A stretch of DNA of 64,000 nucleotides from JBEVOS01 sp044226655. Lineage in GTDB: Bacteria > Pseudomonadota > Alphaproteobacteria > Caulobacterales > Aquidulcibacteraceae. How positions within the stretch are numbered: the stretch's first letter is position 1; every line of letters begins with the position of its first letter. Below the pieces are notes generated by a model. That model did not search any database, had not been told where the DNA came from, and saw only the letters and a list, made by a program, of their open reading frames with translations. Below are positions 29,593 through 37,746 of this stretch, piece by piece. The stretch spans positions 310,001-374,000 of the forward strand of contig JBGAGO010000002.1 in the NCBI GenBank assembly GCA_044226655.1. Reading direction: 5' to 3'. The position numbers and the translations under genes were made by a program.

Positions 29593-29873
29593 TGACCGCT
29601 GACGCTGACCTCGCGCGCTTCCGCGCTTCGATCGACAATCTGGACGCCGCCGTCATTCACCTCTTGGCCGAGCGCTTCAAGCTCACCAAGGCCGTCGGCG
29701 CCTACAAAGCCGAACACGATCTCCCGCCCGCCGATCCCGCGCGCGAGAAGCAGCAGATCCAGCGCCTGCGCGCGCTCGCCGAGACCGCGCAGCTCGATCC
29801 CGATTTCGCAGAGAAGCTGCTGAATTTCATCATCGAAGAAGTCATTCAACACCACAAAGCCGCACGCGGCTGA
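29592..29873 (+). CDS. Chorismate mutase (AroQ fold)
   Basis: 93 residues, an all-helical AroQ-type chorismate mutase: DNLDAAVIHLLAERFKLTKA with Arg/Lys contacts, then KAEHDLPPADPAREKQQIQR and a C-terminal FAEKLLNFIIEEVIQHHK. It converts chorismate to prephenate for Phe/Tyr synthesis. The ATG overlaps the ffh stop (TGATG), so it is inserted in a translation operon between ffh and rpsP, which is also seen in other alphaproteobacteria. Confidence 0.9.
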   Translation: MTADADLARFRASIDNLDAAVIHLLAERFKLTKAVGAYKAEHDLPPADPAREKQQIQRLRALAETAQLDPDFAEKLLNFIIEEVIQHHKAARG

Positions 29874-29896
29874 AGCAAACGCAGAAGGAAAAACTG

Positions 29897-30241
29897 ATGT
29901 CTCTGAAAATTCGTCTCTCGCGCGGCGGCGCCAAGAAGAAGCCGTATTATTCGATCGTGATCGCCAATTCGCGCAGCCCGCGCGATGGCCGCTTCATCGA
30001 AAAGGTCGGCGCCTACAATCCCGTGCTGCCCACGGGCGACGACAAGCGCGTCGTGCTCAATGTCGAGCGCATCAAGGAATGGATGGCGAAGGGCGCGACG
30101 CCGACCGACCGCGTCGCCCGTTTCCTCGATCAGGCCGGCGTGCTGAAGCGCGAAGCCCGCAACAATCCGAAGAAGGCGTTGCCCGGCAAGAAGATGCAGG
30201 AACGCGCCGAAGCCAACGCGGCCGCGCCGGCCGCGGAATAA
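29897..30241 (+). CDS. rpsP: 30S ribosomal protein S16
   Basis: 114 residues starting MSLKIRLSRGGAKKKPYYSI, with SRSPRDGRFIEKVGAYNP and the ERIKEWMAKGATPTDRVARF segment, all standard for bS16. A C-terminal extension rich in Ala/Lys follows the core of about 80 residues, as is common in alphaproteobacteria. AGAAGGA precedes the ATG. The gene heads the rpsP-rimM-trmD-rplS set, but a repeat element separates it from rimM. Confidence 0.98.
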   Translation: MSLKIRLSRGGAKKKPYYSIVIANSRSPRDGRFIEKVGAYNPVLPTGDDKRVVLNVERIKEWMAKGATPTDRVARFLDQAGVLKREARNNPKKALPGKKMQERAEANAAAPAAE

Positions 30242-30280
30242 GGGCGCGTTGACCACACCCGCGCTCGGCGGCCGAAACGG

Positions 30281-30410
30281 CCTCCCTCCCCTTGATGGGG
30301 AGGGTCCGCCGAAGGCGTGGGTGGGGTGGCGGCGCAAACGTCTCAGATCGCCACGCCGGCCACCCCCTCAGTCGGCGCTGCGCTCCGACAGCTCCCCCAT
30401 CAAGGGGGAG
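30281..30410. repeat. Inverted-repeat element, copy 4 (rpsP-rimM gap)
   Basis: Left end CCTCCCTCCCCTTGATGGGG followed by GTGGGTGGGGTGG; right end GCCACCCCCTCAG then CAGCTCCCCCATCAAGGGGGAG. It interrupts an otherwise compact ribosomal operon and ends 30 bases before rimM. Confidence 0.8.
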
Positions 30411-30439
30411 CAGGGCGTTTCAGCGTGCGTCGTCGCGAT

Positions 30440-30970
30440 ATGACCCTCGTCCGCGTCGGCGTCATCGAGGGCGCGTTCGGCGTCAGAGGCGAAACGCGCG
30501 TGCGCTCCTTCACCGATCCGCCGGAAAACCTCTTCGCCTATGCGCCGCTGCGCGATGCGAACGGCGCCGTCGTTCTGAGCCCGGCCAAATGGCGCAAGCT
30601 CGGCGACGCCTTCGCCGTCACCGCCCCCGAAATCGCCTCGCGCGAAGACGCCATCGTCAAACGCGGCACGGAACTCTACGCGCCCCGCGCCGCCTTCGCC
30701 GCGCCGGCGGAGGATGAGATTTATGTCGTCGATCTGATCGGCTGCCGGGTCGAGGATGTGAACGGCGCTGCGCTCGGCGCCGTCATCGCCGTGCATGATT
30801 TCGGCGCCGGGGACCTCTTGGAGATCAAGCCGCCCCAGGGCGCGCCCTTCTTTCTTGAATTCACCAAGGCCAACGTGCCCACGATCGACCTCGCGGGCCG
30901 CCGCCTCATCGCCGATCCGCCGCCTGAGGATGCATCATCTGGGGATGAGCCATCCGGGGAGGAGCCGTGA
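30440..30970 (+). CDS. rimM: Ribosome maturation factor RimM
   Basis: 176 residues from an ATG giving MTLVRVGVIEGAFGVRGETR. The RimM N-terminal domain (1-85) and the PRC-barrel (from EDEIYVVDLIGCRV) that binds S19 are present, with FGAGDLLEIKPPQG and TIDLAGRRLIADPP. It assists 30S head assembly. It overlaps trmD by 4 bases (GTGA). The order with rpsP, trmD and rplS is the classic operon. Confidence 0.96.
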   Translation: MTLVRVGVIEGAFGVRGETRVRSFTDPPENLFAYAPLRDANGAVVLSPAKWRKLGDAFAVTAPEIASREDAIVKRGTELYAPRAAFAAPAEDEIYVVDLIGCRVEDVNGAALGAVIAVHDFGAGDLLEIKPPQGAPFFLEFTKANVPTIDLAGRRLIADPPPEDASSGDEPSGEEP

Positions 30971-31686
30971 GCTTCGCCGCCTCCGTCATCACGCTCTTCC
31001 CCGAAGCGTTTCCGGGCACGCTGGGGCTCTCGCTGATCGGCAAGGCGCTGCGCGATGGTCTGTGGTCGCTGGAGACGGTCGATCTGCGCACGTTCGGCGA
31101 AGGCCCGCACCGCCAAGTCGATGACACGCCCGCTGGCGGCGGCGCCGGCATGGTGATCCGGCCCGACGTGGCGGCGGCGGCCATCGATTCCCTCGTACCG
31201 CCGGCTTCCAGCCGGCAGGACGGCGACGGCCGGCTGGAAGCCGGCAGTGCGAAGCGTCCGTTGATCTATCTCTCCCCGCGCGGCGAACAGCTTTCGCAGG
31301 CCATGGCGCGGGACTGGGCCGCGGGCCCGGGCGTCATTCTCTTCTGCGGCCGCTTCGAGGGGCTCGATGAACGCGTCATCGAAGCGCGCGGCCTGCGCGA
31401 AATCGCGGTCGGGCAAGCCGTGCTGGCGGGCGGTGAGGCCGCCGCGCTCGTTCTGCTCGAAGCCTGCGTGCGGCTGCTGCCCGGCGTGCTCGGCAACGCC
31501 CAATCGGTCGTCGAGGAAAGCTTCAGCGACGGCCTGCTCGAACATCCCCAATATACCCGTCCGCGTGAGTGGGAGGGCCGCGCCATCCCGGACATCCTGC
31601 TCTCCGGCGATCACGCCAAGATCGAAGCCTGGCGCAAAGCCGAACGCGCCCGCCTCACGGCGGCGCGGCGGCGGCCAAAACCCTAA
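30967..31686 (+). CDS. trmD: tRNA (guanine-N1)-methyltransferase TrmD with a repeat-derived insert
   Basis: 239 residues from a GTG overlapping rimM. It has the SPOUT fold with its knot: FPEAFPGTLGLSLIGKALR, GGGAGMVIRPD, the SAM-binding ILFCGRFEGLDERV and later GGEAAALVLLEACVRLLPGVLGN. It methylates G37 of certain tRNAs, which maintains the reading frame. Residues about 77-95 (VPPASSRQ...GRLEAGS) are encoded by a palindrome of the second repeat family inserted in frame after AAAIDSL, just before a standard SPRGEQLSQ motif. Confidence 0.95.
   Translation: MSFAASVITLFPEAFPGTLGLSLIGKALRDGLWSLETVDLRTFGEGPHRQVDDTPAGGGAGMVIRPDVAAAAIDSLVPPASSRQDGDGRLEAGSAKRPLIYLSPRGEQLSQAMARDWAAGPGVILFCGRFEGLDERVIEARGLREIAVGQAVLAGGEAAALVLLEACVRLLPGVLGNAQSVVEESFSDGLLEHPQYTRPREWEGRAIPDILLSGDHAKIEAWRKAERARLTAARRRPKP
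31195..31250. repeat. Second-family palindrome inside trmD
   Basis: GTACCGCCGGCTTCCAGCCG near the left and GGCTGGAAGCCGGCAGTGC on the right are inverted copies of one another. It matches the element at 45698-45788. It is in frame with trmD and adds about 18 residues. Confidence 0.75.
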
Positions 31687-31786
31687 ATCTGGCCCTCGAC
31701 AGGGCCGCGCTTCTCCCCTATACGCCCCGCTTTCCGCCGTTTCCCTTGGAGGCGCCGGCCGTTTTCGGTCGCGCCCAGATGCGCCC

Positions 31787-32194
31787 ATGAACCTGCTCCA
31801 GACCCTCCAAAAAGAAGAAGTTGATCGCCTCTCGGGCGCCAAGAAGACCCCGGTCTTCGGTCCCGGCGACACGTTGCGCGTCAACGTGCGTATCAAGGAA
31901 GGCGAGCGTGAGCGCGTGCAGGCGTTCGAAGGCGTGTGCATCGCGCGCTCGGGCGGCGGCCTCAATGCGAACTTCACGGTCCGCAAGATCAGCTTCGGCG
32001 AAGGCGTGGAGCGCGTGTTCCCGCTCTATGGCCCGGCGGTCGATTCGATCGACGTCGTGCGCCGCGGCAAGGTGCGCCGCGCGAAGCTCTATTATCTGCG
32101 CGATCGCCGCGGCAAGTCCGCCCGCATCGCCGAGCGCGCGCGTTCGCGCGAAACCGAAATCGACACCAATTCATCCTCGGCCGAAGAGGGCTGA
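31787..32194 (+). CDS. rplS: 50S ribosomal protein L19
   Basis: 135 residues starting MNLLQTLQKEEVDRLSGAKK, with FGPGDTLRVNVRIKEG, RVQAFEGVCIARSGGGLNAN and RRGKVRRAKLYYLRDRRGK. It bridges the two ribosomal subunits. It follows trmD by about 100 bases in the usual order. Its stop overlaps the start of a methyltransferase gene (TGATG). Confidence 0.98.
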   Translation: MNLLQTLQKEEVDRLSGAKKTPVFGPGDTLRVNVRIKEGERERVQAFEGVCIARSGGGLNANFTVRKISFGEGVERVFPLYGPAVDSIDVVRRGKVRRAKLYYLRDRRGKSARIAERARSRETEIDTNSSSAEEG

Positions 32195-33003
32195 TGCGCT
32201 CGGCGCTGTTGCGCTTCTTGCGCACGGCGCATCTCATCGGTCTCGCCGACCGAGCCGTCGCGGAACAGGCGGCTTATCGTCTGCGCGACGCCAACACAGC
32301 CTACCAAAAGGCGCATCCAAACCGCGCCTTTCCCGAGCCGACTTTGGTTCATGAGGTTGCCGGGCACGCTTCCTTGCAGGTGTTTGACGAGAGCGGCGCG
32401 GCTCATGCATCGCTGATTGCGCGCTGGTTGCTTGAGGCTGGCCTTGTCCCCGCCCCGCGCATTCTGGAATGGGGTTGTGGCCCGGCCCGCATCCTTTCGC
32501 ATCTGCCCGCAGCGCTAGGTGATCGCGCCGCGCGATTTTTCGGCTGCGATCCAGACGATCAGGCGATTCGGTTCGCGGCCAGAGCGCACGCGGACATCTC
32601 ATTTCAGCGAAGCGCGCCTCTTCCACCCGCGCCTTATGGCGCCGGCGCCTTTGACGCCATCTACGGTGTTTCGATCCTCACACATCTCGACGAAGCCACG
32701 GCCTCTGCCTGGGCGGGAGAGCTGGCGCGCCTTGTGGCGGCGAGCGGCATCGTGCTGGTCACGGCGCATGGTGAAAAGGCAGCGGCAAGATTGGGCGCGA
32801 GCGAGAAACGGGCGTTCGAATCCGGCCGCTACATCGCCTTGGGCGGCGCCCGCATGGGGAGCCGAACCTACGTCTCCTATTTCAACGAAGCGGCCGGACG
32901 GCGCCTGTTTGCGCCGTTCTTCACCGACATCACGCATCGCCCCGACGATAGCGTCGGCCTCGGTCAGGACGTCTGGCTGCTGCGGCGGCCGCGCGCGGCT
33001 TGA
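32194..33003 (+). CDS. Class I SAM-dependent methyltransferase
   Basis: 269 residues. The SAM-binding motif I is ILEWGCGPARILSHL with an acidic motif II (GCDPDD), and a later FDAIYGVSILTHLDEA matches motif IV. It is a Rossmann methyltransferase acting on an unknown small molecule. It is translationally coupled to rplS (TGATG), which is not a standard partner for this ribosomal operon. Composition is similar to that of its neighbours. Confidence 0.85.
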   Translation: MRSALLRFLRTAHLIGLADRAVAEQAAYRLRDANTAYQKAHPNRAFPEPTLVHEVAGHASLQVFDESGAAHASLIARWLLEAGLVPAPRILEWGCGPARILSHLPAALGDRAARFFGCDPDDQAIRFAARAHADISFQRSAPLPPAPYGAGAFDAIYGVSILTHLDEATASAWAGELARLVAASGIVLVTAHGEKAAARLGASEKRAFESGRYIALGGARMGSRTYVSYFNEAAGRRLFAPFFTDITHRPDDSVGLGQDVWLLRRPRAA

Positions 33004-33037
33004 CGCTGTGGCGCCAAGCGCTCACCTGAGCCGCATC

Positions 33038-34372
33038 GTGTCCGCGCCTGCTCTCGACATCATCACGCTCGGCTGCCGCCTGAATGCGGCGGAAAGCGAA
33101 TCCATGCGCGCGGCGGCGCGCGGCCTGAACGACGCCGTCATCATCAACACCTGCGCCGTCACCGGCGAAGCGGTGCGTCAGGCGCGCCAGGAAATCCGCA
33201 AGGCGCGCCGCGCACGTCCCGATGCGCAGATCATCGTCACCGGCTGCGCCGCGCAGATCGATCCGCACGCGTTCGCGGCGATGCCGGAGGTCGATCGCGT
33301 CATCGGCAATTCCGAAAAGCTCAAGCCCGAAACCTTCGCCGATGCGCATGAGCGCGTGCGCGTCGGCGACATCATGGCCGTGCGCGAGACCGCGGCGCAT
33401 CTCGAAGCCGGCTATGGCGTGCGCACGCGCGCTTACGTGCAGGTGCAGAACGGCTGCGATCACCGCTGCACGTTCTGCGTGATCCCTTATGGGCGCGGCA
33501 ATGCGCGCTCGGCGCCGGCGGGCGATGTGGTCGCGCAGGTGCGCGCGCTGGTCGAAGACGGCTGCCCCGAGATCGTGCTCACCGGCGTTGATCTCACCTC
33601 CTGGGGCGGCGATCTGCCGGGCGCGCCGAAGCTCGGCAATCTGGTGGCGCGCATCCTGAAGCACGCGCCCGATCTAAAGCGTCTGCGCCTCTCTTCGCTC
33701 GACGCCATCGAGATGGATGACGCGCTGTTCGATCTCGTCACCGGCGAGGACCGCATCGCGCCGCATCTCCATCTTTCGCTGCAGCACGGCGCCGATCTCA
33801 TCCTCAAGCGGATGAAGCGGCGCCATTTGCGCGCCGATGCGATCGCGCTGGCCGAGCGCCTCAAAGCCGCGCGCCCGGAGATCGCGCTCGGCGCCGATCT
33901 GATCGCCGGCTTCCCGACCGAAACCGAAGCGCATGTCGAAGACACGCTCGCCCTCGTCGATGCGTGCCAGCTGTCTTATCTCCACGTCTTCCCGTTCAGC
34001 CCCCGCCCCGGAACGCCCGCCGCCCGCATGCCGCACTTGCCCAAGCCCCTCGTCAAAGAACGCGCCCGCCGCCTGCGCGAAAAGGGCGCCCAAGCGCTCG
34101 CCGCGCATCTCGACCGCTGGATCGGCCGCGAAGCCGACGCGCTGATCGAACGCGACGGCTTCGCGCGCCTGCCGGATTTCACCGGCGTATCTCCCCTCCC
34201 CCTTGGGGGAGGGGCCGGGGGTGGGGGGCGTGCAAGCGGAACCGCAACGGTCGCGGCCGTCCGCAACGCTCAGCTTGATCCGGAACGCGCGCCCTCCCCC
34301 CAAGGCGCGAGGGAGGTGCGCCTGCGCTTCATCTCCCACGATGGCGCCACGCTCGCGGGCGTCCCGGCATGA
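33038..34372 (+). CDS. mtaB: MtaB-type tRNA methylthiotransferase with repeat-derived insert
   Basis: 444 residues from a GTG (an upstream GTG at 33008 is also possible). A radical-SAM enzyme: the N-terminal UPF0004 domain with ITLGCRLNAAES, NTCAVTGEA and the third cysteine in VTGCAAQ, and the central cluster QNGCDHRCTFCVIPYGRG. It adds the 2-methylthio group to t6A37 of tRNA. Codons near 34191-34316 come from an inverted-repeat element in frame, adding about 40 Gly/Pro/Ala-rich residues before the short C-terminal TRAM part (EVRLRFISHDG). ftsY overlaps its stop. Confidence 0.93.
   Translation: MSAPALDIITLGCRLNAAESESMRAAARGLNDAVIINTCAVTGEAVRQARQEIRKARRARPDAQIIVTGCAAQIDPHAFAAMPEVDRVIGNSEKLKPETFADAHERVRVGDIMAVRETAAHLEAGYGVRTRAYVQVQNGCDHRCTFCVIPYGRGNARSAPAGDVVAQVRALVEDGCPEIVLTGVDLTSWGGDLPGAPKLGNLVARILKHAPDLKRLRLSSLDAIEMDDALFDLVTGEDRIAPHLHLSLQHGADLILKRMKRRHLRADAIALAERLKAARPEIALGADLIAGFPTETEAHVEDTLALVDACQLSYLHVFPFSPRPGTPAARMPHLPKPLVKERARRLREKGAQALAAHLDRWIGREADALIERDGFARLPDFTGVSPLPLGGGAGGGGRASGTATVAAVRNAQLDPERAPSPQGAREVRLRFISHDGATLAGVPA
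34191..34316. repeat. Inverted-repeat element, copy 5, inside mtaB
   Basis: Left end CTCCCCTCCCCCTTGGGGGA then GGGGTGGGGG; right end GCGCCCTCCCCCCAAGGCGC then GAGGGAGG. It has the same inverted hairpin plan as the intergenic copies but is read through in frame by mtaB. Confidence 0.75.
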
Positions 34373-35334
34373 GCTGGAATCCGTTCGGCAAGAAGCGCGA
34401 AGAGACGCCAGCGGAAAAGCAATCCGTGTTCGGGCGCCTGTTCGGCGGGCTCTCCAAATCGTCGTCCAAGCTGGTTTCCGGCGTCACCGACGTCTTCACC
34501 AAGAAGACGCTCGATCAGACCGCGCTCGATCAGCTCGAAGATCTGCTCATCACCTCCGACATGGGCGCCCCCGCCGCTGCGCGCATCGTGGAAGGCATTT
34601 CCAAGGACCGCTTCAACCGCGAGGTCACGGACGAAGAGATGCGCGAGGCGCTCGCCGTCGAGATCGCCAAGATCATGCGCCCGCGCGAAGCCCATCTCGA
34701 TCTGACCAGCGGCCCCAAGCCGCGCATCGTGCTGGTCGTCGGCGTCAACGGCTCGGGCAAGACCACCGCGATCGGCAAGATGGCGCATCAGCTCGCCAAG
34801 GAAGGCGCCAAGACCGTGATCGGCGCCGGCGATACGTTCCGCGCCGCCGCCATCGAGCAATTGGAGGTGTGGGCCAAGCGCGCGAATGCGACCTTCATCG
34901 CCAAATCGCCCGGTTCGGACGCGGCGGGCGTGGCCTTCGAAACCGTGGAGCGCGCGCAGAAAGAAAACGCCGATGTCGCGCTCATCGACACGGCGGGCCG
35001 GCTTTCCAACAAGACCGAGCTGATGGCCGAGCTCGTCAAGATCGTGCGCGCCATCCGCAAGCTCGACGATGATGCGCCACATGAGGTTCTGCTCGTGCTC
35101 GACGCCACGGTCGGCCAGAACGCGCTCACCCAGCTCGAAAGCTTCCGCAGCGCCGTCGATCTCACCGGCCTTGTGATGAACAAGCTCGACGGCACCGCCA
35201 AGGGCGGCGTGCTCGTCGCCATCGCCGAGAAGCATGCGTTGCCGATCCATTTCATCGGCGTCGGCGAAGGCGCCGACGATCTCCAGCCGTTCGAAGCGCA
35301 AAGCTTCGCGCGCGCCCTCGTCGGGCTTGCGTGA
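34369..35334 (+). CDS. ftsY: SRP receptor FtsY
   Basis: 321 residues, short for the family because the acidic N-terminal domain is nearly absent: it starts MSWNPFGKKREE and enters the N-domain by about residue 30. The G-domain is intact: VVGVNGSGKTTAIGK, GDTFRAAAIEQLEVWA, LIDTAGRLSNK and MNKLDGTAKGG. It docks ribosome-SRP complexes at the membrane with Ffh. It overlaps mtaB by ATGA and is followed by an overlapping small TfoX_C gene. Confidence 0.97.
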   Translation: MSWNPFGKKREETPAEKQSVFGRLFGGLSKSSSKLVSGVTDVFTKKTLDQTALDQLEDLLITSDMGAPAAARIVEGISKDRFNREVTDEEMREALAVEIAKIMRPREAHLDLTSGPKPRIVLVVGVNGSGKTTAIGKMAHQLAKEGAKTVIGAGDTFRAAAIEQLEVWAKRANATFIAKSPGSDAAGVAFETVERAQKENADVALIDTAGRLSNKTELMAELVKIVRAIRKLDDDAPHEVLLVLDATVGQNALTQLESFRSAVDLTGLVMNKLDGTAKGGVLVAIAEKHALPIHFIGVGEGADDLQPFEAQSFARALVGLA

Positions 35335-35624
35335 CGGGCGATCTCAAGGGCCTGGCCGCGTTGCCGAGCCTCGGCCCGGCCACGGCGCGCATGCTGATCG
35401 AAGCCGGCGTTGAAACGCCCGCGCAGCTCCGAAAACTCGGCGCCGAAGCTGCCTATCGCCGCCTCCGCTTCGCCTTCGGCAAGCGCGCCAGCGCGACCTA
35501 TCTCTACGCGCTCGACATCGCGCTCCGCGGCGGCCGCTGGGATGATCTCACCGCTGCCCGCATGGCCAAGCTGCGCGCCATCGCGCTGCGCATCCAGCGC
35601 GAAATCGCCGCCGCTTCCGCCTAA
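35331..35624 (+). CDS. TfoX C-terminal-domain protein
   Basis: 97 residues from a GTG that overlaps the ftsY stop (GTGA). The domain reads LPSLGPATARMLIEAGVETPAQLRKLG, a helix-hairpin-helix-like fold of the TfoX C-terminal family, with a lysine/arginine-rich C-terminal helix. No TfoX N-terminal domain is present. It is coupled to ftsY; the function is unknown. Confidence 0.82.
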   Translation: MTGDLKGLAALPSLGPATARMLIEAGVETPAQLRKLGAEAAYRRLRFAFGKRASATYLYALDIALRGGRWDDLTAARMAKLRAIALRIQREIAAASA

Positions 35625-35642
35625 CGGCAAACGCCGCGCTGT

Positions 35643-35768
35643 CCTTCCCCGTGAGGGGAAGGTGGCGCGCGCGAAGCGCGCGACGGATGGGGCGGAAGCC
35701 CAACGCCTAATGTGGCGCCCCGCCCCCTCAGTCTCGCTTCGCTCGACAGCTCCCCCTTGCGGGGGAGC
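35643..35768. repeat. Inverted-repeat element, copy 6
   Basis: Left end CCTTCCCCGTGAGGGGAAGG then GGATGGGGCGG; right end CCCCGCCCCCTCAG then CTCCCCCTTGCGGGGGAG. It lies between the TfoX_C gene and yciB. Confidence 0.75.
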
Positions 35769-35818
35769 ACGGCGTCGGGGACCTGCACAGCGGGCCAAAA
35801 CATCGTAGAACCCCGCCC

Positions 35819-36433
35819 ATGAGCGCCGCAAAGCAGACGGCCAAGGGCGGGGGCCAGCTCCTCGTCGATCTTGGCCCCGTGATCGTCTTCGTCGTCGTCT
35901 ACAACGTGCTCAACCGCACGCGCCCGGACGACGCCATCTACATCGCCACCGGCGTCTTCATCGCCGCCACGCTGGCCGCCATCGCCTATTCCTGGCTGCG
36001 CGCCCGCCACATCCCGCCCGTGCTCATCGTCACCGGCGTGCTGGTCACCATCTTCGGCGGGCTCTCGATCGCGTTCCACGACGAGACCTTCGTGAAGATC
36101 AAACCCACTGTCGTATATCTGTTTTACGCTGGCGCTATTCTTGGCTCGATGCTGATCGGGCAGAACATATGGAAACTGCTGTTCCGCCACGCCTTCTCCC
36201 TGCCGGACAAGATCTGGAACATCCTGGCCGTGCGCTGGGGCCTGTTCTTCGTGTTCATGGCGGGCGTGAACGAATATATCCGCGCCACGCAATCGACCGA
36301 GTTTTGGGTCAATTCGCGCTTCTTCATCGTCTTCCCGCTGATCCTGGGCTTCGGCCTCTTGAACGCGCCGCTGATGATGAAGCACATCCGCGATCCGGAC
36401 GCGGAAGAAGCGCCGGCGGAGCCGCAGGCTTAG
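35819..36433 (+). CDS. yciB: Inner membrane-spanning protein YciB (septation protein A family)
   Basis: 204 residues with five hydrophobic helices, including VIVFVVVYNVLN, GAILGSMLIGQNIWKLLF and FFIVFPLILGFGLLNAPLMM. LLVDLGPVIVFVVVYN and DKIWNILAVRWGLFFVFMA are conserved in the family. It helps maintain cell shape and septation with envelope partners. The position after ftsY and before the ccm genes is conserved among alphaproteobacteria. Its stop overlaps that of the convergent NUDIX gene. Confidence 0.92.
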   Translation: MSAAKQTAKGGGQLLVDLGPVIVFVVVYNVLNRTRPDDAIYIATGVFIAATLAAIAYSWLRARHIPPVLIVTGVLVTIFGGLSIAFHDETFVKIKPTVVYLFYAGAILGSMLIGQNIWKLLFRHAFSLPDKIWNILAVRWGLFFVFMAGVNEYIRATQSTEFWVNSRFFIVFPLILGFGLLNAPLMMKHIRDPDAEEAPAEPQA

Positions 36434-36948
36434 GGCCAAGAAGCGGGGTTATTGAACACCGCGCCCTCGCCGCGCTCCCAGGCGCGGTAATGGTCGAGCG
36501 CCCATTTGACGCTCGGAAACGCCAACTCGTCCCACGGAATGTCGTCCCAGGCGAAGAGCGCGACCTCCAGGCTCTCCGGCCCCGGCGCGAACGCAGCCTC
36601 GGGCAGGCTGGCGCGGAACATCAGCTGCACCTGCGAGATGTGCGGCAGCGAATAGACCGCGAGCAGCCCTTCGATCGCGATGGCCGCGCATGCCTCCTCC
36701 ATCGCCTCACGCGCCGCGCCCGCCTCGACGCGCTCATGCTCTTCGAGATAGCCCGCCGGCAGCGTCCAGAAGCCCTTGCGCGGGTTGATCGCGCGCCGGC
36801 ACATCAGCACGCGCCCTTCGTGCAGCACGACGGAGCCCACCACGATCTTCGGGTTCACATAATCGACGAAGCCGCAGGTCTGGCAGACGCGCCGTTCGCG
36901 GTCTTCGCCGTCCGGGATCGCCAGTTCGAACCGGATTTGAACATCCAT
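36430..36948 (-). CDS. NUDIX hydrolase with zinc ribbon
   Basis: 172 residues. A CxxC zinc-ribbon knuckle (RRVCQTCGFVDYVNP) precedes the NUDIX fold. The box is GYLEEHERVEAGAAREAMEE followed by AC, a good match except that the usual final Gly is Cys. It hydrolyses a nucleoside diphosphate derivative; the ribbon resembles NudC-type NADH pyrophosphatases, but the protein is shorter. It is divergent from the MarR regulator. Confidence 0.88.
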   Translation of the reverse strand: MDVQIRFELAIPDGEDRERRVCQTCGFVDYVNPKIVVGSVVLHEGRVLMCRRAINPRKGFWTLPAGYLEEHERVEAGAAREAMEEACAAIAIEGLLAVYSLPHISQVQLMFRASLPEAAFAPGPESLEVALFAWDDIPWDELAFPSVKWALDHYRAWERGEGAVFNNPASWP

Positions 36949-37054
36949 TCGCCCAATAGAGCCCCGAGCCTCGGCATCGTCCAGCCGCCCGGCGGGGGAA
37001 AAGCTTTGCGCCGCCCCCCGCGCGCCCGCAGGACGCTCGCGAACGGGGGCCGCC

Positions 37055-37561
37055 ATGGGCGATCGACCTGAGGACTTTTCGCTGGCGCACTCGACCAGCC
37101 ATTTGCTGCATCGCGCGCAGCATCTGGCGGCGGAGCGCTTCGCCAAGCGCATCGCCAGTCTGAACCTGCGCCAATACATCCTGCTCGCCGCCGTCGCCGA
37201 ACACGCCGGCGCCAGCCAGAGCCAGCTCGTGCGCATCACCTCGATCGACCGCTCGACGCTCGCCGACATGCTGAGGCGCCTGCAGGATCAAGGGCTCGTC
37301 GCGCGCGCCATCTCCGACGCCGACGCCCGCGCCAAATCCGTGCGCTTGACGAGCGAGGGAAAGACCATCCTGGCCGACGCCGCCGATCAGGCCCGCAAAG
37401 CCGATCAGGCCGTGCTCGACGCGCTCCCGAAAGGCAAACGCAAAGCCTTCCAGGACGCGCTCACGCGCCTCTCCAAAGCCATCGACGACGCCGCCGAAAA
37501 GGCCGAGCGCGACGCCAAAAAGAAAAAGAAGCGCGACAAGGCCAAGGGCAAGGAGCTGTGA
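37055..37561 (+). CDS. MarR-family transcription regulator
   Basis: 168 residues. A winged helix-turn-helix is seen in SQSQLVRITSIDRSTLADML, followed by the wing (ARAISDADARAKSVRLT) and dimerisation helices. The C-terminus is strikingly lysine-rich (KKKKKRDKAKGK). Its targets are unknown; the divergent NUDIX gene is a candidate because the two share a 106-base promoter region. Confidence 0.88.
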   Translation: MGDRPEDFSLAHSTSHLLHRAQHLAAERFAKRIASLNLRQYILLAAVAEHAGASQSQLVRITSIDRSTLADMLRRLQDQGLVARAISDADARAKSVRLTSEGKTILADAADQARKADQAVLDALPKGKRKAFQDALTRLSKAIDDAAEKAERDAKKKKKRDKAKGKEL

Positions 37562-37571
37562 GCGCGCATGG

Positions 37572-37743
37572 TCCCCTCCCCGCGAGGGGAGGGGATCGAG
37601 GGGGTGGGGTGAAGCCCAACATTCTCTGATTGTGCGCCCACCGGGCGCCGTCGAATCCGCTCGCGCATCTATGAGCGCGCTCTTCTTCCCGGCGCCGGGC
37701 TTCACCCCGCCCCCTGCCCCCTCCCCTCGCGGGGAGGGGGAGG
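37572..37743. repeat. Inverted-repeat element, copy 7 (longest)
   Basis: Left end TCCCCTCCCCGCGAGGGGAG then GGGGGTGGGGTGAAGCCC; right end GGGCTTCACCCCGCCCCCT then CTCCCCTCGCGGGGAGGGGG. The ends form an inverted repeat of over 40 bases. It lies in a convergent gene gap. Confidence 0.8.
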
Positions 37744-37746
37744 TGC

